Positions 1 to 4,815 of a stretch of 6,030 nucleotides of DNA are shown piece by piece (the stretch's first letter is position 1; each line of letters starts with the position of its first letter). Source of the stretch: Caryophanales bacterium UBA5732 (lineage in GTDB: Bacteria; Bacillota_I; Bacilli_A; Izemoplasmatales; Hujiaoplasmataceae); assembly GCA_002419445.1 (NCBI GenBank), contig DIGC01000115.1, positions 1-6,030 on the forward strand, in the 5' to 3' direction. The notes beneath the pieces were generated by a model. It had not been told where the DNA came from and did not search any database. It saw nothing but the letters and a program-made list of their open reading frames with translations. The position numbers were made by a program, and so were the translations under genes.

Positions 1-18
1 CTTAAAAATGTCAAATGG

Positions 19-73
19 ATAAACTTAATAATCTAGAAGCAAAAACATGATAAACTTGCGAATGACAAGACAT
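19..73 (+). repeat. Imperfect direct repeat, left copy
   Basis: This stretch resembles 1206-1262 in the same orientation. The right halves (39-73 and 1228-1262) match at 25 of 35 positions without gaps. They share GCAAAA, then GATAAA, and end in an identical GACAAGACAT. The left halves share TAAA-T and ATAAT. The motif GATAAACTT occurs twice inside this copy (18-26 and 49-57). The two copies flank the antitoxin-toxin-acetyltransferase cassette. Their nature (insertion-sequence end, recombination scar or dispersed intergenic repeat) is not known. Confidence 0.5.
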
Positions 74-114
74 AGAATTTTAGAGATTTGATATATTTTT
101 TCAATTCTTTTTTT
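74..114 (+). terminator. Weak possible terminator of an upstream gene
   Basis: AGAATT (74-79) can pair with AATTCT (103-108), and a run of seven T follows (108-114). The stem is only 6 bp and the loop is over 20 nt, so this may simply be AT-rich DNA. If real, it would end a transcript entering from before the window and insulate the toxin-antitoxin promoter. Confidence 0.2.
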
Positions 115-121
115 ATTCATT

Positions 122-172
122 TTGTATTACAAAGTATTGCAAAAATCTATTTTTAGTGTTACAATGTATTAC
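122..172 (+). promoter_or_regulatory. Toxin-antitoxin promoter with likely RHH operators
   Basis: TTGCAA (137-142), a 17-bp spacer and TACAAT (160-165) form a near-consensus sigma-A promoter. The predicted start is near 172, leaving a leader of only about a dozen bases that is mostly the ribosome binding site. TTGTATTACAA (122-132) is a perfect palindrome around a central T. TGTATTAC recurs at 165-172, overlapping the end of the -10 box, and a variant GTATTGC lies at 134-140. Repeated TGTA/TACA-type boxes around a promoter are typical of operators for ribbon-helix-helix antitoxins, so autorepression by the antitoxin and its complex is the natural inference. Confidence 0.65.
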
Positions 173-184
173 GAGGTGATAGAA

Positions 185-403
185 ATGTCTATTTCGATTA
201 GAGTTAGTGAGAAAGAATCAAAACTTATAAAAAAATATGCGGAATTAAATGGAACAACAGTATCAGAAGTGATGAGACAAGCAATTCTTTCTAAGATAGA
301 AGATGAGTTTGATATATTTCTTTATGAACAAGCTTATAAAGAGTATGAAGAAAATCCGAAAACTTATACGATTGAAGAAGCTAAGAAAATATTGGATTTT
401 TAA
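185..403 (+). CDS. relB: Type II antitoxin, RelB/DUF6290-like ribbon-helix-helix protein
   Basis: A 72-residue antitoxin predicted to neutralise the adjacent RelE-like toxin and repress their shared promoter. Residues 1-45 have the MetJ/Arc ribbon-helix-helix pattern: a beta strand (MSISIRVSEKE) that would contact DNA as a dimer, then two helices separated by the turn NGTTVSEV. The acidic tail (about 46-72, rich in E, Y and K) is the part that usually wraps the toxin. The start is set by GAGGTGAT at 173-180, four bases before ATG 185. An in-frame ATG at 122 would lie upstream of the promoter's predicted start site and is unlikely. The stop is two bases before the toxin ATG. RelB is used in the family sense; orthology to E. 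coli RelB is not implied. Confidence 0.85.
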   Translation: MSISIRVSEKESKLIKKYAELNGTTVSEVMRQAILSKIEDEFDIFLYEQAYKEYEENPKTYTIEEAKKILDF

Positions 404-405
404 TC

Positions 406-669
406 ATGTATAGAGTAAAAATTACTGAAAAAGCATTAAAATCTTTAAAAAACTTAGATAAACAAATTGCTAGAATGATTATTGCTTGGATAGAAAAAAA
501 TCTTGAAGGAACAAAAGACCCAAGAGCAAAAGGTAAAGGATTTTCTCATGAAAAGAAAAGTATCTGGCGGTACTGGGTTGGTAACTATAGAATTTTAACT
601 AATATAACGGATAATGAATTGATTATATTAGTGATTGAGTTTGGTCATCGAAAAGATATTTATAAGTAA
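406..669 (+). CDS. relE: Type II toxin, RelE/ParE-superfamily mRNA interferase
   Basis: An 87-residue RelE-fold toxin, expected to cut mRNA in the ribosomal A site when free of antitoxin. The fold order is visible: strand (YRVKIT), two helices (about 8-35), the segment around residues 36-48 with KGKGF, then the core SIWRYWVGNYRI (52-63) and IEFGHRKDIY (77-86). By alignment from memory with E. coli RelE, R62 matches catalytic R61, R55 matches K54, R82 matches R81 and Y86 is the likely C-terminal tyrosine. Relatives usually have R-Y-R-V-G here, whereas this protein has R-Y-W-V-G (W57, codon TGG). It starts two bases after the antitoxin stop and has no good Shine-Dalgarno, so translation is probably coupled to the antitoxin. 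At 87 aa it is full length. Confidence 0.88.
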   Translation: MYRVKITEKALKSLKNLDKQIARMIIAWIEKNLEGTKDPRAKGKGFSHEKKSIWRYWVGNYRILTNITDNELIILVIEFGHRKDIYK

Positions 670-687
670 AATATTTGGTGAGGATAT

Positions 688-1164
688 ATGAATGATCTAG
701 TGATTAGAAAAGCGACTTATAAAGATGCTGAAGGTAAAGGCTATGTGCATTATAGAAGTTGGATAGAAACCTATACCGGTCTTTTTCCTGATGATATCAT
801 GGAAAAGATTAGTCTAGAGCGAAGTATTATGTCAGCAAAAGAACATCCTGAAAACACTTATGTCGCTATTATAGATCATAAGATTGTTGGATTCGCTAGT
901 TACTTAGAATCTAGGGATGAAGATTTAAAAAATGCTGGAGAAATAATGGCGATTTATGTTTTAAATGAGTATAAGAATATGGGTATAGGTAAAGCGTTGA
1001 TTAAAGTGTGTTATAAAGAATTATCTCATTATAACAGTATTATCCTATGGGTTTTAGAAAGTAATGAACAAGCTATTGGCTTTTATAAATCTGAAGGGTT
1101 TATAAAGGATGGTCACACTAAAGTGATATATACTAAGAATGCAGTAAGAATGATAAAAAATTAA
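688..1164 (+). CDS. GNAT-family N-acetyltransferase
   Basis: A 158-residue cytosolic acetyltransferase of the Gcn5-related fold that would move the acetyl group of acetyl-CoA to an unknown amine. Motif A, the CoA pyrophosphate loop, is at 89-104, with K96-N-M-G99-I-G101-K in the R/Q-x-x-G-x-G/A position. Motif B is at 124-138 (ESNEQA, then FYKSEGF). The N-terminal part (V20-H-Y-R-S-W25, TYTGLFPD at 28-35) is the usual acceptor-side helix pair. GGTGAGG at 677-683 is four bases before ATG 688. The gene begins 18 bases after the toxin stop with no terminator between, so it is probably co-transcribed with the toxin-antitoxin pair. It looks like a general small-molecule or protein acetyltransferase rather than a TacT-type toxin, but the substrate cannot be read from sequence. 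Confidence 0.88.
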   Translation: MNDLVIRKATYKDAEGKGYVHYRSWIETYTGLFPDDIMEKISLERSIMSAKEHPENTYVAIIDHKIVGFASYLESRDEDLKNAGEIMAIYVLNEYKNMGIGKALIKVCYKELSHYNSIILWVLESNEQAIGFYKSEGFIKDGHTKVIYTKNAVRMIKN

Positions 1165-1185
1165 GGATAGTATAAAAGAAATATG

Positions 1186-1262
1186 AACTTTTAGCATCAT
1201 AAACAGTAAAGTCCATAATGAGGTTGTGCAAAAGTGCGATAAAGTCCATAAAGACAAGACAT
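1186..1262 (+). repeat. Dispersed intergenic repeat, right copy, with internal 12-bp duplications
   Basis: This is a composite repeat. Positions 1186-1222 match 3292-3325 (AACTTT, GCATCATAA, AGTAAAGTC and TGAG are identical, with small gaps). Positions 1206-1262 match the left repeat at 19-73. TAAAGTCCATAA occurs twice (1207-1218 and 1240-1251), 33 bp apart. All copies have the same orientation and lie outside genes. ACTTT and AAAGT at the ends of the first part can form a short stem. It resembles the multiply repeated ends of some insertion sequences, but no transposase is attached. Confidence 0.5.
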
Positions 1263-1295
1263 CAGTACTTGAAGTAGCTTCTAAAAAGTTGGAGA

Positions 1296-1306
1296 TATGG
1301 TATAAT
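1296..1306 (+). promoter_or_regulatory. Extended -10 promoter for rlmI
   Basis: TATGGTATAAT contains a perfect -10 hexamer (TATAAT, 1301-1306) with the extended -10 element TATGN directly in front. No good -35 hexamer lies at 16-18 bp, only a weak TTCTAA at 1279-1284, which is usual for extended -10 promoters. The start would be near 1313, giving the methyltransferase mRNA a 5' leader of about 145 nt. Confidence 0.6.
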
Positions 1307-1317
1307 GACCGTACACT

Positions 1318-1349
1318 TTGATAAAGAGGGCTTGTTCTCGCTTTGTCGA
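1318..1349 (+). promoter_or_regulatory. Leader hairpin of the rlmI transcript, possible attenuator
   Basis: Just after the predicted transcription start, 1318-1330 pairs with 1337-1349 over 12 base pairs (including G-U pairs) with one A/G mismatch and the 6-nt loop CTTGTT. The next bases, TTATTTCTT, are T-rich but not an uninterrupted run, so it could be a leaky terminator or a stabilising 5' stem. No known riboswitch class is recognised. Confidence 0.4.
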
Positions 1350-1373
1350 TTATTTCTTGATGTTAAAAAACGT

Positions 1374-1457
1374 ATGAATAAATTTAAGTTAAGTAGAGAA
1401 AGGATAAGTATACTCAAAACAACAAAACTATCTATATTGAGTATACAAGAAAAATAA
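1374..1457 (+). CDS. Possible 27-residue leader peptide upstream of rlmI
   Basis: A short ORF in the rlmI leader encodes 27 residues beginning MNKFKLSRER and ending SIQEK. It is in the same frame as rlmI, and its TAA is followed at once by the rlmI ATG (TAAATG). The peptide is basic and rich in K, S, I and L. It has no clear Shine-Dalgarno, which argues against translation; TTG 1332 in the same frame has GAGGG only one base away. If translated, ribosomes would open the inverted repeat at 1408-1446 and could re-initiate on rlmI, which itself lacks a good nearby Shine-Dalgarno. It could equally be a chance open frame. Confidence 0.25.
   Translation: MNKFKLSRERISILKTTKLSILSIQEK
1408..1446 (+). 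promoter_or_regulatory. Perfect 10-bp inverted repeat before the rlmI start
   Basis: GTATACTCAA (1408-1417) is exactly complementary to TTGAGTATAC (1437-1446), with a 19-base loop. The right arm ends 11 bases before ATG 1458. AGAAAGGA (1397-1404), the only good Shine-Dalgarno-like sequence, lies just before the left arm. Folding the hairpin would bring it to about 14 bases from the ATG. It may act as an RNA element that sets initiation, or as a DNA operator. No T-run follows, so it is not a terminator. Confidence 0.5.
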
Positions 1458-2624
1458 ATGTATACAATAACACTAAAAAAAGGTGAAGAAAAACGTATCC
1501 TCGCAGGACATCCCTGGGTTTATGCGAACGAAGTAGTAAAAATAGATGGGTATGATGAACAAGGAAGTATTGCAAAGGTTCAAGGGCATGATGGACGTAT
1601 TATTGGTTACGGGTATATTAACCATAAATCAAAGATTATTGTTCGTCTTTTAACGCGTGACGAAACACCAATTGATAAAACATTATTTTTCAATCGTGTT
1701 AAACAAGCTAATGATTACCGCCTAAGTTTAGGCTATAGTAATAACTATAGAGTAGTCTTTGGTGAATCTGATCTACTTCCAGGTTTAATAATTGACAAAT
1801 ATGCTGATTATTTATCAGTTCAATTCTTATCTCTTGGTATGGAAGTTAGAAAAACTATGATAGTAGAGATCTTAGTTGAAATCTTTAAGCCTAAAGGAAT
1901 TTATGAACGAAGTGATGTATCAGTTCGAAGTAAAGAAGGTTTAGAAGAAGTTAAAGGTATACTATATGGTGAGGTGCCTCAAATAGTAACGATAGAAGAA
2001 AATGGTATCAAGTTAGACATAGATATCATCAATGGACAAAAGACAGGATATTTCTTGGATCAAAAAGAAAATCGCGACAATTTGAAATACTACGTAAAGG
2101 ATAAAACTGTCCTTGATTGTTTTTCTAATGTTGGTGGATTTTCTCTTTGTGCTAGTAAATATGGAGCAAGTGAAGTAACTGCAGTAGATGTAAGTAAAGA
2201 TGCAATCGCAACAGTTCGTAAGAATGCTGAGATTAATGGCTTTACTAACATCAAAGCTCTACAAGCAGATGTTTTTGAACAACTTCGTCTATATAAAAAT
2301 GAACGTCAAAAGTTTGATGTTATTATTTTGGACCCACCCGCTTTCACAAAATCGAAAGATACAGTAAAAGCAGGTTACCACGGTTATAGAGATATAAATA
2401 TGTTAGCATTAAAGCAAATTAATAAAGGTGGTTATCTAATTACTTGTAGTTGTTCGCAACATCTTTCGATTAATTTGTTCTTAGATATGATAAAGGAAAG
2501 TGTAGCTGCAACAGGTGTAAATGCCCAACTTGTTGAATTAAGAACACAAGGTAAAGATCATGCAACTTTGATTGGATCAGATGAAGCACTATATTTAAAG
2601 GTTGCTGTCTTACACATAATTTAA
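1458..2624 (+). CDS. rlmI: 23S rRNA (cytosine-C5) methyltransferase, RlmI/YwbD family
   Basis: A 388-residue class I SAM-dependent RNA methyltransferase of the COG1092 family. In E. coli, RlmI makes m5C1962 in 23S rRNA. The N-terminal PUA-like domain (about 1-75) contains the family signature G-H-P-W-V-Y (17-22). A middle domain (about 76-185) is followed by GQKTGYFLDQKENR (193-206). The Rossmann domain has motif I VLDCFSNVGGFSL (218-230), the acidic ribose-binding residue in AVDVS (D244), motif IV DPPAF (292-296) and motif VI TCSCSQH (329-335), where C330 or C332 is the expected nucleophile. Length and motif order are complete. ATG 1458 directly follows an in-frame TAA, and the PUA domain begins at once, so the start is firm although the nearby Shine-Dalgarno is poor. 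The exact target base is by family, not proven here. Confidence 0.9.
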   Translation: MYTITLKKGEEKRILAGHPWVYANEVVKIDGYDEQGSIAKVQGHDGRIIGYGYINHKSKIIVRLLTRDETPIDKTLFFNRVKQANDYRLSLGYSNNYRVVFGESDLLPGLIIDKYADYLSVQFLSLGMEVRKTMIVEILVEIFKPKGIYERSDVSVRSKEGLEEVKGILYGEVPQIVTIEENGIKLDIDIINGQKTGYFLDQKENRDNLKYYVKDKTVLDCFSNVGGFSLCASKYGASEVTAVDVSKDAIATVRKNAEINGFTNIKALQADVFEQLRLYKNERQKFDVIILDPPAFTKSKDTVKAGYHGYRDINMLALKQINKGGYLITCSCSQHLSINLFLDMIKESVAATGVNAQLVELRTQGKDHATLIGSDEALYLKVAVLHII

Positions 2625-2701
2625 ATCTCAAAGACTAAACATATTTATTCATAATTAATATTTTATTCTTGAGAGCAGGTAAATATAGCATCCATTATAA
2701 T

Positions 2702-2729
2702 TTGGCTAATAAATAAGTAACATTATAAT
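2702..2729 (+). promoter_or_regulatory. Promoter of the nucleotidyltransferase-like gene
   Basis: TTGGCT (2702-2707, four of six consensus bases), a 16-bp spacer and a perfect TATAAT (2724-2729) sit just upstream of the gene, giving a start near 2736. No convincing terminator of rlmI is seen between 2625 and 2700, so read-through from rlmI is also possible. Confidence 0.5.
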
Positions 2730-2759
2730 CAAAGAAAATATAGAAAAGAGATGATATTA

Positions 2760-3245
2760 GTGAAAAATATCAGCAAAGAATGTTTACCTGCAAGAAAACA
2801 TATCAATGCCTTGGTAAAATTGGCGAAACTTTTAAATAAGCACAATTTCGAATGGTCTTTAGGAGCGTCACTTATGCTAAAACTAAGAGGCTTTGATGTT
2901 TTTGTTGATGATATTGATGTAATTGTAAAGACGGAAGAAATTACAAGATTTGAAGAAGTCTTAAGAATATATAATTTCAAAAAAGACAATAGCTCTACTA
3001 AATATCCCACCAATCATTTTTATGAACTTTCGATTGATGGTGTTGATGTGGATATTATGATTGGCTTTAAAATTAACACAGATGAAGGCATATACAACTT
3101 TGATGATACAACAAAGGTTGAAGAAATAAAAATTAATGGAACTCTTGTTTATTTGTCTTCACTTGAGGAATGGCTGAATGCCTATAATGCCATGCATAGA
3201 AAAGATAAAGTATCGATTATACAAGAATATCTCAGACACAAATAG
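2760..3245 (+). CDS. Small nucleotidyltransferase-fold protein, substrate unknown
   Basis: A protein of 161 residues (from GTG 2760) with the layout of the polymerase-beta nucleotidyltransferase fold. After an N-terminal helix come G35-A-S37, then D50-D51-I-D53 (the metal-binding D-x-D) and the third acidic residue in VDVDIM (about D98). A C-terminal helix (LEEWLNAYNAMHRKDK) follows. Size and motif order resemble small lincosamide/aminoglycoside nucleotidyltransferases and AbiEii- or MNT-type proteins, but the sequence is too divergent to assign a substrate. The three acidic positions are present, so it may be active. For the start, GAGATGAT (2748-2755) is four bases before GTG 2760, mirroring the antitoxin site. 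ATG 2751 (three residues longer) is the alternative, but the SD-like bases directly abut it. No HEPN partner or antitoxin is adjacent. Confidence 0.72.
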   Translation: MKNISKECLPARKHINALVKLAKLLNKHNFEWSLGASLMLKLRGFDVFVDDIDVIVKTEEITRFEEVLRIYNFKKDNSSTKYPTNHFYELSIDGVDVDIMIGFKINTDEGIYNFDDTTKVEEIKINGTLVYLSSLEEWLNAYNAMHRKDKVSIIQEYLRHK

Positions 3246-3291
3246 TTTTAATAAGTTTTCATTGTTTAATAGTAATATCCGTAAAAATAAA

Positions 3292-3332
3292 AACTTTCCG
3301 CATCATAATAAGTAAAGTCATTGAGTTCAAAA
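3292..3332 (+). repeat. Dispersed intergenic repeat, third copy
   Basis: Positions 3292-3325 match 1186-1222: AACTTT, GCATCATAA, AGTAAAGTC and TGAG are identical, and 24 of the first 28 positions agree without gaps. The match fades after the following CAAAA. Like the copy after the acetyltransferase gene, it lies shortly after a stop codon and in the same orientation. Confidence 0.5.
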
Positions 3333-3347
3333 CTAATATGAAGTATA

Positions 3348-3379
3348 GGTTTGATACAATACGTATCAGGCCTTTTTTT
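3348..3379 (+). terminator. Intrinsic terminator after the nucleotidyltransferase-like gene
   Basis: GGTTTGATAC (3348-3357) pairs with GTATCAGGCC (3363-3372) over ten base pairs (two G-U) around the loop AATAC, followed by seven T (3373-3379). This is a textbook Rho-independent terminator for + strand transcription. It lies about 100 bases after the stop codon. Confidence 0.85.
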
Positions 3380-3631
3380 GCTTTAATAAGGGCTTTTTCT
3401 GAATTATTATGGCTACGAATCATAAATTAGGTAAGTGGATGCAGATAGATTGGAGTGTATAGGGGAATTTCAACACTCATTTTCGACAGTTGTCCTTTTT
3501 TAGAAGAAGAACCATCTTCACACACGTCAATAATTTAGCAGGTACTGATTTGTTTTAAAATTCAGTAGCATCATACAAATTTCACTTATCAGCGAAAAGT
3601 TTTTCATCTAATTTATGTAAAAAATTATCAA
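3380..3631. other. Gene-poor stretch with possible insertion-sequence remnant
   Basis: No intact gene is visible here. A 17-codon + frame at 3409-3462 ends in KWMQIDWSV; Q-I-D-W resembles the surroundings of the first catalytic Asp in IS21-type IstA transposases. Directly after it, 3467-3486 read on the minus strand gives TGTCGAAAATGAGTGTTGAA, which looks like an insertion-sequence end beginning with TGT. A matching inverted end was not found nearby. GAAGA/TCTTC near 3502-3520 makes only a short stem. A degraded IS fragment is the best guess, with low confidence. Confidence 0.25.
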
Positions 3632-3663
3632 ATATTGATACAATATAATAGCAAGATTATTAA
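3632..3663 (+). promoter_or_regulatory. Promoter region of the PfoR-like gene with inverted repeat
   Basis: A perfect TATAAT (3644-3649) lies 37 bases before the start codon without a good -35. Alternatively, TTGATA (3635-3640), a 17-bp spacer and TATTAA (3658-3663) form a promoter. ATATTG-ATA-CAATAT (3632-3646) is a perfect 6-3-6 inverted repeat that overlaps both options and could be an operator. It differs from the palindrome in front of psuK. Confidence 0.4.
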
Positions 3664-3685
3664 TATTGCATTTTGGGGGTACTAC

Positions 3686-4693
3686 ATGAAGAAAAAAGGT
3701 GTACTAAACTTTTTTATGACCAGCTTTAATGGCATGGCTATCGGCTTGTTTTCTACTTTGATTATCGGTGTGATTATTGGCCAATTAAGTAAGATCATTG
3801 GATATATACCTAATTTAGATATTGTTGAAACTTCTTTACAAGGGTTATCAAATATTTTAAAATCATTGATGGGAATCGGTATCGGTTTTGGAATCGCCAC
3901 AGCTCTTAAATTAGAAGGAATTAAACTCATTGTAACCGGTGTTTCCGGAGGAATAGCTACGAGTTTTTATTACGATCCGATGGTTGCTTATTTTACTACG
4001 ATAACTGTGTATTTCGTATTAGCTTATTTGTTAAAGAAAAAAACAACACTTGATATTATTTTAGTGCCGCTTATTGGCGTTATAACCGCTTTGATTATTG
4101 CTAAGTTAATTGGATGGCCGGTTCAAACAACTATGAACTTATTAGGAGATTTTATACAATACGCAACCAATCTACAACCGTTTTTAATGGGAGTAATTAT
4201 TGCGGTAATCATGGGTATGGCATTAACAGCACCAATTTCTAGCGCTGCGATTGCGATTGCCATTTCCATGGGCGGAATTGCAGGAGGAGCTGCTGTTGTA
4301 GGTGGGAGCGTTCAAATGATTGGATTTGCAATCATGTCAAGAAAAGACAATAATTTAGGAACGTTAATATCAATTGCGATAGGAACTTCAATGTTACAAT
4401 TTAAAAACATCTTAAAGAAACCAATTCTCTGGGTTCCTACGATTTTTGTATCAGCTATTTTAGGGCCGATTTCAACGCTAGTTTTCAAAATTGAGACAAG
4501 CTCGATTGGCGCAGGAATGGGAACATCAGGATTGGTAGGTCAGTTTGAAACATTTGGGGTAATAGGGTATAGTTTGAATAGTTTATTGTCAATTTTTGTT
4601 TTACACATAATATTACCAATTGTACTAATTTTTATTATTGATTTAATCTTCAGAAAAAAAGGGTTCATCCAACCTGGAGATCTCAAAATATAA
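3686..4693 (+). CDS. PfoR/PTS_EIIC_2-family membrane transporter, candidate pseudouridine permease
   Basis: A 335-residue integral membrane protein of the PTS_EIIC_2 type (COG3641, named after the perfringolysin regulator PfoR). About nine or ten hydrophobic segments are seen, for example 15-33, 62-74, 78-94, 100-115, 124-143, 164-179, 183-215, 224-236, 247-266 and 299-322. Conserved-looking stretches are LTAPISSAAIAIA (180-192), MGGIAGGAAVVGGSVQMIGF (195-214) and GMGTSGLVGQ (277-286). No EIIA or EIIB domain is attached or nearby, so it may transport without phosphorylating. ATG 3686 follows GGGGG (3675-3679) at a good distance; a TTG at 3635 would overlap the promoter. Immediately downstream are psuK and psuG, which suggests uptake of pseudouridine. 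This is inference from context, since the family's substrates are poorly known and the gene has its own terminator. Confidence 0.8.
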   Translation: MKKKGVLNFFMTSFNGMAIGLFSTLIIGVIIGQLSKIIGYIPNLDIVETSLQGLSNILKSLMGIGIGFGIATALKLEGIKLIVTGVSGGIATSFYYDPMVAYFTTITVYFVLAYLLKKKTTLDIILVPLIGVITALIIAKLIGWPVQTTMNLLGDFIQYATNLQPFLMGVIIAVIMGMALTAPISSAAIAIAISMGGIAGGAAVVGGSVQMIGFAIMSRKDNNLGTLISIAIGTSMLQFKNILKKPILWVPTIFVSAILGPISTLVFKIETSSIGAGMGTSGLVGQFETFGVIGYSLNSLLSIFVLHIILPIVLIFIIDLIFRKKGFIQPGDLKI

Positions 4694-4700
4694 TTATTTT

Positions 4701-4737
4701 TTATGGACGACTAAATTTGGTTGTCCATAATTTTTTT
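4701..4737 (+). terminator. Intrinsic terminator after the PfoR-like gene
   Basis: TTATGGACGAC (4701-4711) pairs with GTTGTCCATAA (4720-4730) over eleven base pairs (one G-U) around an 8-base loop, followed by seven T (4731-4737). It begins seven bases after the stop codon. It should uncouple most of the transporter transcript from psuKG, which have their own promoter. Confidence 0.88.
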
Positions 4738-4742
4738 AATCC

Positions 4743-4798
4743 TTTACTTTTTGTGATTTATAGTTTATACTATAAACATAAGTTTGTTAATAAACAAA
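4743..4798 (+). promoter_or_regulatory. psuK promoter with two palindromic operator-like sites
   Basis: TTTACT (4743-4748), a 17-bp spacer and TATACT (4766-4771) make a good promoter with a start near 4778. GTTTATACTATAAAC (4763-4777) is a perfect 15-bp palindrome that covers the -10 box. A second site 19 bp downstream, within GTTTGTTAATAAACAAA (4782-4798), keeps GTTT...ATAAAC and also contains TTTGTT/AACAAA. Binding there would block the polymerase, so repression is the likely mode. The winged HTH of the kinase encoded just downstream is the first candidate regulator. Confidence 0.65.
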
Positions 4799-4815
4799 AG
4801 TTAGTGGTGATAAAT

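Noticed and set aside
1..36. Possible C-terminal tail of an upstream gene (frame ending at TAG 34-36)
   Set aside because: Only eleven codons are visible, without a recognisable motif, and the stretch overlaps the direct repeat.
1054..1257. Minus-strand open frame of 67 codons
   Set aside because: It is mostly antisense to the acetyltransferase gene, and its repeated SLWTL comes from the 12-bp DNA duplication. No ribosome binding site was noted.
2626..2674. TCTCAA/TTGAGA inverted repeat after rlmI as terminator
   Set aside because: The stem is 6 bp with a loop of about 37 bases and no following T-run.
2729..3013. Minus-strand open frame of 94 codons
   Set aside because: It is antisense to the nucleotidyltransferase-like gene, whose motifs are clearly on the + strand.
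3475..3640. Protein-like minus-strand reading with two internal stops (includes LFADK and KSVPAKLLTCV)
   Set aside because: It could be a decayed gene, but it has no recognisable family motif and AT-rich DNA gives such readings by chance.
3682..3930. Minus-strand open frame of 82 codons
   Set aside because: It is antisense to the start of the PfoR-like gene, with low-complexity composition and no motif.
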